This document shows positions 28,744 through 38,330 of a stretch of DNA of 64,000 nucleotides, one piece after another. Source of the DNA: Solimonas sp. SE-A11 (GTDB taxonomy: Bacteria > Pseudomonadota > Gammaproteobacteria > Nevskiales > Nevskiaceae). The stretch is from NCBI RefSeq assembly GCF_030345715.1, contig NZ_JAUASX010000025.1:1-64000 (forward strand), given 5' to 3'. A program made the position numbers and the translations under genes. Under the pieces are notes generated by a model. It was not told the DNA's origin. It did not search any database and worked only from the letters and a program-made list of their open reading frames with translations. The first letter of the stretch is position 1. Every line of letters starts with the position of its first letter.

Positions 28744-29613
28744 TCACAAACAGGAGGCGAGCCCCGAGGCTAGATCGGGGTAGCGGGGAGAAAAACGCAG
28801 CTCCTCGAGCATGCGCCCCGTCTTGAGCCGCTTGGACTCTTCCATGAAGGACCACATTGCCGGGGTGAACACCTGGCGCGCTTCTTCCATCGACACCTGC
28901 GGCGGCGGCGGCAGGTCCAGCAGTGCGGCGCAGCGCGTGAAGTAGTCGCACATCGTGGTGGGGTTGCCGTCGGCGACGTTGTAGGCGGCACCGGGCCGGC
29001 CCCAGGCCGCGGCATGCAGGGCCGCCTCGGCCAGATCATCGGCGTGGATGCGGTTGGTGTACGGCGACTCCGCGTGCCGCACCACCGGCAAGCCCTGCGC
29101 CAGGCGTTCGCGCGGCAGGCGGCCGGGCCCGTAGATGCCGGGCACGCGCAGGATCACCACCTCGCTGCGCTGGCTCGCGGCATGTTCGCCCAGGGCTGTC
29201 TCGGCATCCAGCCGCCGCTGCGCCCGGGCACTGACCGGCTGCAGCGGCGCGTCCTCGTCGATCCAGCGGCCGCCGCAGTCGCCATAGACCCCGGAGGTGG
29301 AGATGTAGACGATGCGCCGCGTCGAGGGGCGCGATGCCAGCCAGCGCCGCAGCCGCGTGTCCTGCGCGCCGGCCGCAGGCGGCGGCGCGAACCAGAACAG
29401 CAGGGGTGTGTCCAAGACCGGAGCCTCGGCGTCGAGATCGGCCTGCACGGTCTCCAGGCCCTGTGCGCGCAAGGCATGAGCGGCTGGAAGCGAGCGAACG
29501 ATTGCCGTAACCTCGCGGCCCATCGCCCGCAGGCGCCGCGCCACGCGCTGGCCGATGTCGCCACAACCGATGATGGCCGCCCGGCGCGGCAGGATTTCTT
29601 CGAGAGTCTTCAT
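28744..29613 (-). CDS. SDR-type NAD(P)-dependent epimerase/dehydratase
   Basis: This is an extended short-chain dehydrogenase of the YeeZ-like type. The 289-residue protein has a dinucleotide-binding GCGDIGQ (about residues 16-22) and a STSGVYGDCGG active-site region with the Tyr of a YxxxK-like position replaced. VPGIYGPGR and NRIHADDLAEA occur later. The substrate is unknown. Its ATG shares the CATG tetranucleotide with the start of the divergent ferredoxin-reductase gene. A later start cannot be excluded because no good ribosome-binding site is seen. Confidence 0.82.
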   Translation of the reverse strand: MKTLEEILPRRAAIIGCGDIGQRVARRLRAMGREVTAIVRSLPAAHALRAQGLETVQADLDAEAPVLDTPLLFWFAPPPAAGAQDTRLRRWLASRPSTRRIVYISTSGVYGDCGGRWIDEDAPLQPVSARAQRRLDAETALGEHAASQRSEVVILRVPGIYGPGRLPRERLAQGLPVVRHAESPYTNRIHADDLAEAALHAAAWGRPGAAYNVADGNPTTMCDYFTRCAALLDLPPPPQVSMEEARQVFTPAMWSFMEESKRLKTGRMLEELRFSPRYPDLASGLASCL

Positions 29614-30637
29614 GCACCAAGTCTATCTGGCCGGACGCGACAACTCCTTCGCCGCCGGTGCGGATGAGCCGGTGCTGGAGGCAGGCCTGCGCCAGCACCT
29701 GACCCTGCCCTTCGGCTGCAAGTCCGGCGGCTGCGGCTCCTGCCGCGTGCGCCTGCTGCAGGGCGAGGTCCAGCACCGGGTGCCGCCGCCGGCGCTGTCG
29801 CAGGCGGAACTGGATGCGGGTTATATCCTGATGTGCCTGGCCGAGGCGCGCAGCGACCTGGTGCTGGACCTGCACCAGCCGGCGCGCCTAGAGCGGCTGC
29901 GCCCGCGCCAGTTGCCGGTGCGCGCGCAAGCCCGTACACCGCTGTCGCACGACGTCATCGGCCTGACGCTGAAGCTGCCGCGCGGCGAAAGCTTCGACTA
30001 CGTGCCCGGCCAGTACCTGGATTTCCTGCTGGAGGACGGCAAGCGCCGCAGCTTCTCCATTGCCAGTGCGCCGAATGGCGAGACCCTGGAACTGCACCTG
30101 CGCATCGCGCCCGGCGGACGCTTCGCGCAGTGGGTGCGCGACCAGATGCCGGACCGCGCGATCCTGCGCATCGAGGGGCCGCTGGGCGCGTTCTACCTGC
30201 GCGAGGACTCAGACCGGCCGATGCTGCTGATGGCCGGCGGCACGGGCTTCGCGCCGATCAAGGCGATGCTGGAGGACCAGCTCGCGCGCGGACTGAAGCG
30301 CCCCGCTCACCTGTTCTGGGGCGTGCGCTGCCGCGAGGATCTCTATCTCGACGCGCTGGCCCGGCGCTGGGCGGAGGAGCAGCCGCTGTTCCAATACACG
30401 CCGGTGCTGTCCGACCCTGACGCGGGCTGGCCAGGCGAGCGCGGTTTCGTGCACGAGGCCCTGCTGCGCGCCTATCCGCGGCTGGACGCCCACGAGGTCT
30501 ACATGTCGGGGCCACCGGTGATGGTGCGCAGCGGCAAGGACGCCTTCACGGCGGCCGGGCTCGATCCCGACCACCTGTTCTACGATTCCTTCGATTACGC
30601 CTTCGAAACCTGGCCGACGCAGAATCCCGCGCCTTGA
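29612..30637 (+). CDS. 2Fe-2S ferredoxin-NAD(P)H reductase (AscD/CDP-6-deoxy-glucoseen reductase-like)
   Basis: This is a single-component electron-transfer flavoprotein of 341 residues. The N-terminal plant-type ferredoxin domain has Cys ligands in CKSGGCGSCRV and a later MCLAEA (about 36-76). The FAD-binding domain shows RRSFSIASAP. The NAD(P)-binding domain carries GGTGFAPIK and YMSGPPVMV. This layout matches the AscD/BenC/XylA-type reductases. The start ATG at 29612 has GAGAG five bases upstream. Partner and pathway are unknown; the nearest genes give no oxygenase. Confidence 0.87.
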   Translation: MHQVYLAGRDNSFAAGADEPVLEAGLRQHLTLPFGCKSGGCGSCRVRLLQGEVQHRVPPPALSQAELDAGYILMCLAEARSDLVLDLHQPARLERLRPRQLPVRAQARTPLSHDVIGLTLKLPRGESFDYVPGQYLDFLLEDGKRRSFSIASAPNGETLELHLRIAPGGRFAQWVRDQMPDRAILRIEGPLGAFYLREDSDRPMLLMAGGTGFAPIKAMLEDQLARGLKRPAHLFWGVRCREDLYLDALARRWAEEQPLFQYTPVLSDPDAGWPGERGFVHEALLRAYPRLDAHEVYMSGPPVMVRSGKDAFTAAGLDPDHLFYDSFDYAFETWPTQNPAP

Positions 30638-30646
30638 AAGCAGACC

Positions 30647-30701
30647 AGGGCCTGTTGACGCCATCAACATCGCTGCGATGTTCACGGCGTCAACAGGCCC
30701 T
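30647..30701. terminator. 55-nt near-perfect hairpin between convergent genes
   Basis: Two 16-bp perfect outer arms (30647-30662 and 30686-30701) enclose a 3/3 mismatch. An inner 8-bp perfect stem (AACATCGC/GCGATGTT) has a 1-nt centre. The hairpin covers the reductase-hemY gap and includes part of the hemY stop codon. A bidirectional terminator is the simplest reading. Its symmetry and length are greater than typical, so it may also be a repeat remnant. Confidence 0.65.
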
Positions 30702-31887
30702 AAAGCGATGCTGCCAGCTCCAGGCCCATGCGGGTGTACTTCTCGGCCTCGGCGCGCTGCTGCGTGGCCTCGCAGACGCGGGCCAGTTCCAGGTAAGCAA
30801 TCGGCGTCGGTTGCTGCCGTACCGCCGCTTCAAGATAGCTGCGCGCCTTGCCCCAGAGCTTGTTGCGCAGGCAGACCTGCCCGGCGGCGAGCTGCGCCTC
30901 GGGATATTCGCCGTAGCGTCCCAGCCACTGCTCGATCGTGGCCAACTGGCCCAGGGGATCGGCGGCCTCCAGGCTGCCGTAAAGCCGCATCAGCTCCGCA
31001 TCCCAGGCGCGCCCCAGGGCGGCGGCGATGACGGACAGCGCCTCGGCGGCTGCATTGAGCCGCGCCAGGCCCCGCGCGTATTCGCGCAGCAGCGCGGGGT
31101 CTTCGCGCAGGTCGCGGCCGGCCTGTTCCCACAGCGTCTTGAGCTGGTCGAGGTTGGCGGCCTGCACCGCCGCGCGCAGGCGATGGTGCAGGGTTTCGGA
31201 TGCCAGCTCGCGCAGGCGCAGGGGCGACAGCGACGCCGTGGTCTCGGGCTGCTGCAGTACCGTGCCCAGCGACTCCCAATCGCCAAGCGCGAGATGGCAT
31301 TCGGCCAGTAGCTCCAGCGGATACGGATGCCGCGGGTCTTGCTCGCGCAGCTCCAGTGCGCTGTCGCGCGCCTCGGCGTAGTCGCCCCGGGCCCGCTGCA
31401 GCTCCGCACGCGTCAGCAGCGAGGCAAAGCGCGCCTCCGGATCGCCCTGGGCCGCCAGGCGCAAGTAATGCTCGCGACGGTCGGACGCGCCGAGCTGCTG
31501 CGCCGCCTTGGCCGCGGCCAGGTAGTTGAGGTGGGCCGCGCGGTGATCCGCAGCCCGGCGCACCATCTCGATCTCCGCCTGGCGCCAGTGGCCTTCCATC
31601 AGGCGCAGCATCCCGGCCTCGAAGGAATCGCGCGCCAGGTCTGCGCGGCGGCGCTCCATGGCCCGGCGCACGCGCCAGGGCAGGCCGGCGCCGGCCACCA
31701 GCAGCTGGTAGCCGTAGTACAGGCCGCAGATGATCACGAACACCGCGCCGACGAAGCCGAACAGCGAGGTCTCGAGCAGCCAGCGGCCGTGGGTGATCAT
31801 CACGTAGCCGGTGTCGGCGCGCAGCAGGTAGGCCGCGACGCTGCCCAGGGCCAGCGCCAGCACGGCCAGCAGCAGCCAGCGGATCAT
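30700..31887 (-). CDS. hemY: Heme biosynthesis-associated membrane protein HemY (TPR)
   Basis: Gammaproteobacterial HemY is an inner-membrane, TPR-containing protein in the hemCDXY operon with no defined catalytic role; it is not the Bacillus oxidase of the same name. The 395-residue protein has two N-terminal membrane helices (about 3-22 and 41-62), then tetratricopeptide-like helical repeats to the end. It overlaps hemX by 4 nt and is last in the operon, ending in the 55-nt hairpin. Confidence 0.9.
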   Translation of the reverse strand: MIRWLLLAVLALALGSVAAYLLRADTGYVMITHGRWLLETSLFGFVGAVFVIICGLYYGYQLLVAGAGLPWRVRRAMERRRADLARDSFEAGMLRLMEGHWRQAEIEMVRRAADHRAAHLNYLAAAKAAQQLGASDRREHYLRLAAQGDPEARFASLLTRAELQRARGDYAEARDSALELREQDPRHPYPLELLAECHLALGDWESLGTVLQQPETTASLSPLRLRELASETLHHRLRAAVQAANLDQLKTLWEQAGRDLREDPALLREYARGLARLNAAAEALSVIAAALGRAWDAELMRLYGSLEAADPLGQLATIEQWLGRYGEYPEAQLAAGQVCLRNKLWGKARSYLEAAVRQQPTPIAYLELARVCEATQQRAEAEKYTRMGLELAASL

Positions 31888-32969
31888 CTTGCGGGGACGT
31901 CCATGTGGGCGCGCAGAAGCGCCAGGCTGCGCGTGATCTCGGGCAGCGGGGGCGACAGCTGAAGCTGCTGCAGGCGGTCCAGGTCGGCCAGAGCGCCGCG
32001 CACCGCCGGGTCTTCCTCGCGGAAGTACTGGTGCAGCCAGGCGGCCGCGCCGGCGCCGGCATCGCGGAAGGACACCGTGTCGCCACGCAGCAGCGCGGCA
32101 CGGGCCGCTTCCAGGCGCAGCATCAGCACGTGGTGCACCAGCGCCTCGTCCTGCGGCGCCAGCAGGCGCGCTTCCGGCCCCTGGTTGCGGCGCAGCGTGA
32201 ACATGCCGCGCAGGGCCTGCGTGACCGATGCCTTGAAGCGCTCCCAGCGCGTGCTGTCGGCCACGGCGGCGGCCGGGCCGCGCACGGCGGATTCATAGTG
32301 GTCCGGTGCACGAGCGCGCAGCGGCAACTGCTCCGCACGGGCCGCCAGGCTCGACAGCGACAGCGCCGCGCCGGCGTAGTCCGGTTGCGGCACCGCCTGC
32401 AGCGCGGTGCGCTCCTCGGCGATGGCCTGCCGCACGTTGAACAGGCGCGGATCGCGCAGGCCGGCGATGCGCTGGTCCGCCTCCTGCAGGGCCACCAGGG
32501 CGGAGGCCGGGTCGCGTGCGATCTGCAGCCGGTCGTTGGCCAGCAGCAGCAGGTTCTCGATGGAGGCCATCACGAAGCGGTTGCGCCCGCCCGCGACTTG
32601 CTCGTTGAGGTTGCCGACGACCTGATCGTGCTCGTCGATGCGGCGGCTGAAATCGGCGATCTCGGCGCTGTTGCGCTGCAGGACCGCCGCCAGGTCGGCC
32701 TGGCGCGTGTCCATGGCCTTGGCCTGCGTCTCCAGCAGGGCCAGGTTGCGCGACAGGCGCCCGATCAGTTCCTCGTGCCGCGAGTTGTCCTTCACCAGGC
32801 TCTGCTGCTGTTGCCAGACCCAGAAGGCGGCGGCGGCCACCGCAGACACCACGATCAGCAGCAACAGCAGGGCCAGGCCGCGACGGCGGCGCGGAGCGGC
32901 GGGGACAGGAGGGGCGGACGGCGTGGGCGTCGGTTCCGCGGGGTCGGTCGGCGTCGGTGTGGTCGTCAT
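31884..32969 (-). CDS. hemX: HemX (uroporphyrinogen-III C-methyltransferase-like)
   Basis: HemX is a membrane-anchored protein of the heme operon, historically annotated as a uroporphyrinogen C-methyltransferase but without that enzyme's motifs. The 361-residue protein has a Pro/Thr-rich cytoplasmic N-terminus (about 1-30), one membrane helix (about 33-55), a long coiled coil (about 58-135) and a helical C-terminal domain. The start at 32969 overlaps the hemD stop (ATGA). A scaffold role around the HemC/HemD products is the usual guess. Confidence 0.9.
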   Translation of the reverse strand: MTTTPTPTDPAEPTPTPSAPPVPAAPRRRRGLALLLLLIVVSAVAAAAFWVWQQQQSLVKDNSRHEELIGRLSRNLALLETQAKAMDTRQADLAAVLQRNSAEIADFSRRIDEHDQVVGNLNEQVAGGRNRFVMASIENLLLLANDRLQIARDPASALVALQEADQRIAGLRDPRLFNVRQAIAEERTALQAVPQPDYAGAALSLSSLAARAEQLPLRARAPDHYESAVRGPAAAVADSTRWERFKASVTQALRGMFTLRRNQGPEARLLAPQDEALVHHVLMLRLEAARAALLRGDTVSFRDAGAGAAAWLHQYFREEDPAVRGALADLDRLQQLQLSPPLPEITRSLALLRAHMDVPAR

Positions 32970-33727
32970 GGTCGTTGATCGGCCCACCAGCGCTCCAGAC
33001 AGCGCAGGTAGGCAGCATCGGAAACCTGTTCGGGGACAAGCGGCGACTCGAACCCGGACTCGAGGGCCTGTTCTACCACACGCGCCGACGGCAGGACCAG
33101 CTTGCGCCGCAGCAACAGCTCCATCGCGGGCTCCGGCGTCAGCGCCAGCAACTGGCGCAGCGCCTCGCCGCTAGTGAGCAGGATCGCGGCCGATGCACGC
33201 AGGGCCTCAACCACCTGTGCCGGCGCATGGGCCACCGACTGGCGCCGGTAGACCTCGGCCACCCCCACCGTCGCTCCGCGCTCGCGCAGGCCCGCCGCGA
33301 TGGTACCCAGACCCTCGGCCCCGGTCACCAGCAGGAAGCGCTGGCCCGTGGGCTGCAGCAGGGACGGATGGCTTAGCAGGCTCTCGCCGGAGTACAGGCC
33401 CGCCGGAATCGTCGCCGTCAGGCCCAGTTCCTCCAGGGCCGCGGCGGTGGCGGCGCCCACCGCGTAGAGACGCGTCGGCCAACGCCCGGCGTCCAGGCGC
33501 CGCGCGCAGCGCACGGCGTTGCGGCTGGTGAAGATCCAGGCCTGCGCGTCGCGTGCTTCATTGAAAAGCTGGAGCAGCGCCGGGGCCGCGCGCGCCGGCT
33601 CGATCGCCAGCAGCGGCAGGCGCCGCACCTCGGCCCCCTGCGCCTGCAGCAGGCGGCACAGCGGCTCGGCCTGCTCCGCGGGGCGCGTCACCATCACGCC
33701 CAGCCCCGCCAGCGGCGCCAGGGTCAC
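32966..33727 (-). CDS. hemD: Uroporphyrinogen-III synthase
   Basis: HemD cyclises hydroxymethylbilane to uroporphyrinogen III with ring-D inversion. The 253-residue protein carries the family's [12 protein letters not shown]-terminus, WIFTSRNAV, and a late [17 protein letters not shown]. Conservation is low, as is usual for HemD. I chose the GTG at 33727 that overlaps the hemC stop (GTGA); an internal ATG at 33694 is the alternative. It is the second gene of hemCDXY. Confidence 0.92.
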   Translation of the reverse strand: MTLAPLAGLGVMVTRPAEQAEPLCRLLQAQGAEVRRLPLLAIEPARAAPALLQLFNEARDAQAWIFTSRNAVRCARRLDAGRWPTRLYAVGAATAAALEELGLTATIPAGLYSGESLLSHPSLLQPTGQRFLLVTGAEGLGTIAAGLRERGATVGVAEVYRRQSVAHAPAQVVEALRASAAILLTSGEALRQLLALTPEPAMELLLRRKLVLPSARVVEQALESGFESPLVPEQVSDAAYLRCLERWWADQRP

Positions 33728-34647
33728 ACCGGGATTCCCAGTTGCCGCAGGATGTCGCCGGCGCCCTGGTCGAGCAGGCGCTGGGCCAGCTCCTCGCCCA
33801 GTGCCTCGGCGCGCGCCTGGGTGCCGCGCAGCTCGTCGCGGATCACGCGGCTGCCGTCGGGGGCGCCGACCAGCCCGCGCAGGCGGACCTCCGAGCCCAG
33901 CACCTCGGCATGTCCTGCCACCGGCACCTGGCAGGCGCCGCCAAGCCTGGCGTTCATCGCGCGCTCTGCCATCAAGCGCGTATAGCTGCGCGCATCGTGC
34001 AGCGGCATCAGCAGCCGCCGCGTGCGCTCGTCGTGCTCGCGGCACTCGATGCCGACGATGCCCTGGCCGATGGCCGGCAGGAAGCGGTCCGCCGACATGC
34101 GCTCGCGGATGCGCTCCGCCAGCCCCAGGCGGATCAGGCCCGCGCTGGCCAGCATGATCGCCTCGAACTGTCCTTCGTCCAGCTTGCGCAGACGCGTGCC
34201 GACGTTGCCGCGCAGGTCCCGGATCACCAGGTCCGGCCGCAGCGAGCGCAGCTGCGCCTGCCGACGCAGGCTGGAGGTGCCCACCACCGCGCCCTGCGGC
34301 AGCGCGTCGAGCGAAGCATGGGTGTTGGAGACGAAGGCGTCCGAGGGGTCTTCGCCAGCCAGGAAGGCGCTGAGGCAGAGGCCTTCCGGCTGCTTCACCG
34401 GCACGTCCTTCATGGAGTGCACCGCGATGTCCGCTCGCCCCTCCAGCATGGCCTGCTCCAGCTCCTTCACGAACAGGCCCTTGCCGCCGATGTTGGCCAG
34501 CGGACTGGACAGCATCTGGTCGCCGGCCGTGGTCATGGGGACGAGCTCGACCGCGAGGCCCGCATGGACCTCCTCGAGCCTTGCCTTGACGTGCTCGGCC
34601 TGCCAGAGGGCGAGCGGGGATTCGCGGGTGGCGATGCGGAGCAGCAT
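33724..34647 (-). CDS. hemC: Hydroxymethylbilane synthase (porphobilinogen deaminase)
   Basis: HemC joins four porphobilinogens into hydroxymethylbilane using a dipyrromethane cofactor. The 307-residue protein shows [12 protein letters not shown] at the start, [19 protein letters not shown] and [11 protein letters not shown]. The cofactor-binding cysteine lies in LGGACQVPV. It leads the hemCDXY operon and lies about 280 bp downstream of algR in the same direction, as in Pseudomonas. Confidence 0.96.
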   Translation of the reverse strand: MLLRIATRESPLALWQAEHVKARLEEVHAGLAVELVPMTTAGDQMLSSPLANIGGKGLFVKELEQAMLEGRADIAVHSMKDVPVKQPEGLCLSAFLAGEDPSDAFVSNTHASLDALPQGAVVGTSSLRRQAQLRSLRPDLVIRDLRGNVGTRLRKLDEGQFEAIMLASAGLIRLGLAERIRERMSADRFLPAIGQGIVGIECREHDERTRRLLMPLHDARSYTRLMAERAMNARLGGACQVPVAGHAEVLGSEVRLRGLVGAPDGSRVIRDELRGTQARAEALGEELAQRLLDQGAGDILRQLGIPV

Positions 34648-34728
34648 GACGGGACGGAATTCTGGGGGAGTTGGAGGGGATTATCCGCTTTTCTCTCCCG
34701 ACAGGGGCCGTTCCTTGGGCGCTCCCCG

Positions 34729-34808
34729 TCTCGGCAACCGCTCCTGCGTTGCCCTACCTCGGGCATCCATGCCCTCGCCAACCCTCTCCCCGCTTGCCGG
34801 GAGAGGGA
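34729..34808. repeat. Composite hairpin repeat
   Basis: This is a direct-orientation copy of the element at 53811-53891 and the inverse of 7881-7967. It contains TCGGCAAC, GGGCATCCATGCCC and the CTCTCCCCGC/GCCGGGAGAG hairpin. It occupies the gap between hemC and algR. Confidence 0.75.
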
Positions 34809-34879
34809 GTAAGAGTGGGGCGTCCCTCGATACACCGCTACGCGGCACTCGGGCTGAACGGTTCAGCAAACACAACGAG

Positions 34880-34905
34880 AAAAGGCCGGATCGCTCCGGC
34901 CTTTT
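34880..34905 (-). terminator. Terminator downstream of algR
   Basis: AAAA-GGCCGGA, a TCGC loop, then TCCGGCC-TTTT form an 11-bp stem with T-tracts on both strands. It separates algR from hemC. Confidence 0.88.
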
Positions 34906-34929
34906 CGTTCGAATCCATCTCCAAAGCAC

Positions 34930-35676
34930 TCAGGCTTCCGTCAGGAACCTGCGCACTTCCGCCAGCCGGCGACGCGACACCGGCAGCGGGTCGCTGGCGT
35001 GCTTCATGCGCAACCAGTGGTGCTGGTCGCCGTGGCGATCACGCTCCAGCCCCGCGATGAAACGTGTGGCCACCAGGGCCTTGCGGTGGATGCGGATGAA
35101 CCAGGGGGCGAAATCCTGCTCCAGGGTCTTGAGCGATTCCTCGATCAGGACCTCGCCGTGCAGGTGCTTGACCGTGGTGTACTTCTGGTCCGCCAGGAAA
35201 TAGATGATGTCCTCAGCCGGCACGCGCACCAGGCCGTCGCGGTTGGTGGCCAGCACGAACTCGCGCTTGGGCTTGCCGCCCGGCACCGGCGCGGCGACCG
35301 GCGCCGGCTTGTGGGCGCGGGTGGGCTTGCGCACGCGCATCAGCGCTTCCTTGAGCTTGTCGACCCGGATCGGCTTGAGCAGGTAGGCCTGGGCGGCGGC
35401 GTCGAAGGCCGACAGCGCGTGCTCCGAGTAGGCGGTGGTAAAGATCACCGCCGGCGGTACCTCCAGCTCGGCGAGCTGGCGCGCCACCTGGATGCCGTCC
35501 ATGCCACCCATGCGGATATCGAGCAGGACCAGGTCCGGCTCCTCGTCGTCGATCACGTCGAGCGCACTTTCGCCGTCGCCGGCCTCGCCCACCACTTCAT
35601 AGCCGGGGAATTCCGACAACAGTCGCTTCAGGCGCTCTCGGGCCAGCGGCTCATCATCGACGATCACGACGCGCAT
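34930..35676 (-). CDS. algR: AlgR/LytTR family response regulator
   Basis: This response regulator has an N-terminal receiver (about 1-120; phospho-acceptor Asp in LVLLDIRM, about residue 53; conserved Lys in LLKPIR). The C-terminal LytTR DNA-binding domain (about 138-245) follows. In Pseudomonas, AlgR controls alginate, twitching and virulence genes. Here it is directly downstream of the sensor AlgZ (3-bp gap) and next to hemC, the same order as in Pseudomonas. The regulon in this organism is unknown. Confidence 0.9.
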   Translation of the reverse strand: MRVVIVDDEPLARERLKRLLSEFPGYEVVGEAGDGESALDVIDDEEPDLVLLDIRMGGMDGIQVARQLAELEVPPAVIFTTAYSEHALSAFDAAAQAYLLKPIRVDKLKEALMRVRKPTRAHKPAPVAAPVPGGKPKREFVLATNRDGLVRVPAEDIIYFLADQKYTTVKHLHGEVLIEESLKTLEQDFAPWFIRIHRKALVATRFIAGLERDRHGDQHHWLRMKHASDPLPVSRRRLAEVRRFLTEA

Positions 35677-35679
35677 GCT

Positions 35680-36771
35680 TCAGTCTCCTTCCGGCTCTTT
35701 CTTCGGTTCTCGCGGCAATACCAGGCGGGCCCTGAACACGCCGCCCTCCAGCCGCAGATCGCGGCCCAGTTCCAGCCGCGCGCTGTCACCGTAAATCAGG
35801 TTGAGGCGCTGGGCAATATTGTCCACCGCAATGCGGTTGCCTTGCGAGGTCAGCGACTCGCCCTGCGGGATGGGATTGGTGACCTCGATCACGAGCCGCC
35901 CGAAGATCTCGCGGCCGGCGATGCGCACCTCGCCGCGCCCGGCCATCCGGGAGATGCCGTGATGCACGGCATTCTCCACCAGGGGCTGCACCACCAGCAT
36001 CGGCACCGGCCACTCCAGCAGGCGGTCGGGGATGTCCCAGTCGATCTCCAGCTTCTCGCCCAGACGCAGCTTCTCGATGCGCAGGTAGGCGTGGCACAGG
36101 CCGATCTCGTCGGCCAGCGGGCCCATCTGGCCGCGCTTCTCCAGGCTGGCACGGAACAGGTCCGACAGGTCCACCACCATGGACTCGGCGTCGTCGGGCT
36201 GCACGTGGATCAGCGCCGCGAGGCTGTTGAGGCTGTTGAACAGGAAATGCGGGCGGATGCGCGCATTCAGCGCCTGGTAGCGCGATTCGCCCTCGGCCTT
36301 GACCTGCAGGCGCCACTGGTGGCGCACCCAGAAGTAGCGCAGCAGCAGCATGGCCACGATGGCGGCGATGGCGACGTGGCGCAACACGAAATAGACCCGG
36401 GGCTCATGGGCCATCAGGCCGTCCCAGCGCAGCACCTCGGTGAAGATCTGGTGCGCGATGGCCGACACCGCCATGACCACCACCACCAGCAGGCCCCAGC
36501 AGTAGAAAAACACCACGCCCGGGCGTGCCATCGGGAACCAGCGCCGCGACCAGCACAGCACGGCCGCCGAGCACAGGGCGATCCACTGCAGGTACAGGGA
36601 CAGCATGGTGAAGGTTTCCAGCGCCTCCTCCCCGCCGTTGCCGCGGCCCAGGGTCAGCACGATGGCCACCAGCTCCATGGTGAACGCCAACGCCAGCACC
36701 GATGATCCCTGGCAGAAGTTGGGGATCATGCTGGTGAGCTGCATGGATTGCTGGGGCGTGATGCGTTCCAC
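35680..36771 (-). CDS. algZ: AlgZ/FimS-type membrane sensor histidine kinase
   Basis: This is an inner-membrane LytS/AlgZ-family histidine kinase of 363 residues. It has four to five membrane helices (about 22-150), a histidine phosphorylation motif in RIRPHFLFNSLNSL, and an N-box PLVENAVHHG. Unlike classical kinases, the ATP lid is short, as in the FimS family. It is the presumed partner of the adjacent AlgR. It is divergent from argH across about 110 bp. Confidence 0.9.
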   Translation of the reverse strand: MERITPQQSMQLTSMIPNFCQGSSVLALAFTMELVAIVLTLGRGNGGEEALETFTMLSLYLQWIALCSAAVLCWSRRWFPMARPGVVFFYCWGLLVVVVMAVSAIAHQIFTEVLRWDGLMAHEPRVYFVLRHVAIAAIVAMLLLRYFWVRHQWRLQVKAEGESRYQALNARIRPHFLFNSLNSLAALIHVQPDDAESMVVDLSDLFRASLEKRGQMGPLADEIGLCHAYLRIEKLRLGEKLEIDWDIPDRLLEWPVPMLVVQPLVENAVHHGISRMAGRGEVRIAGREIFGRLVIEVTNPIPQGESLTSQGNRIAVDNIAQRLNLIYGDSARLELGRDLRLEGGVFRARLVLPREPKKEPEGD

Positions 36772-36849
36772 GTGATTTTCTATATGACTTTATTGTCTTC
36801 TGTTATTTATTAGTAACAATCCCGTCAGGACGGGCAACGGCCACGCGCC

Positions 36850-36855
36850 TATAAT
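36850..36855 (+). promoter_or_regulatory. Candidate -10 element of argH
   Basis: A consensus TATAAT lies 26 nt upstream of the argH start in the algZ-argH divergent gap. No good -35 is seen 17 bp upstream. Confidence 0.45.
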
Positions 36856-36880
36856 CGCGCACTTTTTACCGAGCCACAGC

Positions 36881-38263
36881 ATGTCCTCCGGCAACGCAAA
36901 ACTCTGGGGCGGACGTTTCGCCGAGTCCACCTCCGCACTGGTCGAGAAATTCTCCGAGTCGGTCAGCTTCGATTCGCGCCTGTACCGCCAGGATATCCGC
37001 GGCTCCCAGGCCCATGCCCGCATGCTGGCCAAGGTCGGCGTGCTCAGCGCCGAGGACGCCCAGCGCATCGTCGCCGGCCTGGACACGATCCTTGAGCGGA
37101 TCGAGTCCGGCCACTTCGAGTGGAGCGAAAAGCTCGAAGACGTGCACATGAACATCGAGGCACGACTGACCGAGGATATCGGCGACGCCGGCAAGCGCCT
37201 GCACACCGGCCGCTCGCGCAACGACCAGGTCGCCACCGACCTGCGCCTGTACGTGCGCGACGTGATCGACGACCTGGTGGAGCTGATCGGCCGCCTGGAA
37301 GGCGCCCTGCTGGACCTGGCCGAGCGCGAGGCCGACACGGTGATGCCGGGCTTCACCCACCTGCAGATCGCCCAGCCGGTGACCTTCGGGCACCACATGC
37401 TGGCCTGGCGCGAGCAGATCCTGCGCGACCGGACGCGCCTGCTGGACTGCCGCAAGCGCATGAACCTGCTGCCGCTGGGCTCGGCGGCGCTGGCCGGCAC
37501 GGTCTACCCGATCGACCGCCACTACACGGCGGAGCTGCTGGGCTTCGACGGCGTCACCGAGAACTCGCTGGACACGGTCAGCGACCGCGACTTCGCCATT
37601 GAATTCTGCGCCGCCGCCAGCCTGATCCTGGTGCACCTGTCGCGCTGGAGCGAGGAGCTGATCCTGTGGTCCACGCCGATGTTCGGCTTCGTGGACCTGC
37701 CCGACCGCTTCTGCACCGGCAGCAGCATCATGCCGCAGAAGAAGAACCCGGACGTGCCGGAGTTGGTGCGCGGCAAGACCGGCCGCGTGATCGGCAACCT
37801 GCAGGCGCTGCTGGTGCTGATGAAGGGGCAGCCGCTGGCCTACAACCGCGACAACCAGGAAGACAAGCCGCCGCTGTTCGATACCGTGGATACGGTCTCG
37901 ATCTGCCTGCAGGTCTACGCCGAGATGGTGCCGCACATCGCGGTGAAGCGCGACAACTGCCGCGCCGCCGCCGCCAAGGGCTTCTCCACCGCCACGGACC
38001 TGGCCGACTACCTGGTGAAGAAGGGCCTGCCGTTCCGCGACGCGCACCACGCCGTGGGCAGCGCCGTGGGCCACGCCGCGCAGAAGGGCTGCGACCTGTC
38101 GGACCTGTCGCTGGAGGAACTGCGCCAGTTTTCGCCGCTGGTGGAGAACGACGTCTACGAGCGCATCACGCTGGAGGGCTCGCTCAACGCCCGCAACCAC
38201 TACGGCGCCACGGCACCGGCGCAGGTGCGCGCGGCGATCGCCAGGGCCCGGGCGGCGCGCTAG
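36881..38263 (+). CDS. argH: Argininosuccinate lyase
   Basis: ArgH cleaves argininosuccinate to arginine and fumarate, the last step of arginine synthesis. The 460-residue protein has the N-terminal [20 protein letters not shown] and the family signature [12 protein letters not shown] (about 282-293) around the catalytic serine loop. It is of full length. It is divergent from algZR, matching Pseudomonas gene order, and is followed by a strong terminator. Confidence 0.96.
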   Translation: MSSGNAKLWGGRFAESTSALVEKFSESVSFDSRLYRQDIRGSQAHARMLAKVGVLSAEDAQRIVAGLDTILERIESGHFEWSEKLEDVHMNIEARLTEDIGDAGKRLHTGRSRNDQVATDLRLYVRDVIDDLVELIGRLEGALLDLAEREADTVMPGFTHLQIAQPVTFGHHMLAWREQILRDRTRLLDCRKRMNLLPLGSAALAGTVYPIDRHYTAELLGFDGVTENSLDTVSDRDFAIEFCAAASLILVHLSRWSEELILWSTPMFGFVDLPDRFCTGSSIMPQKKNPDVPELVRGKTGRVIGNLQALLVLMKGQPLAYNRDNQEDKPPLFDTVDTVSICLQVYAEMVPHIAVKRDNCRAAAAKGFSTATDLADYLVKKGLPFRDAHHAVGSAVGHAAQKGCDLSDLSLEELRQFSPLVENDVYERITLEGSLNARNHYGATAPAQVRAAIARARAAR

Positions 38264-38285
38264 TAACCCTGGCCTGCAACGAAAT

Positions 38286-38309
38286 AGAGCCCGCATCGCG
38301 GGCTCTTTT
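38286..38309 (+). terminator. Terminator after argH
   Basis: AGAGCCCGC pairs with GCGGGCTCT around an ATC loop, followed by TTTT. The convergent hydrolase gene ends 22 bp away, so it may work in both directions. Confidence 0.87.
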
Positions 38310-38330
38310 CGTTTGCGGCAGCGGCGAGAT

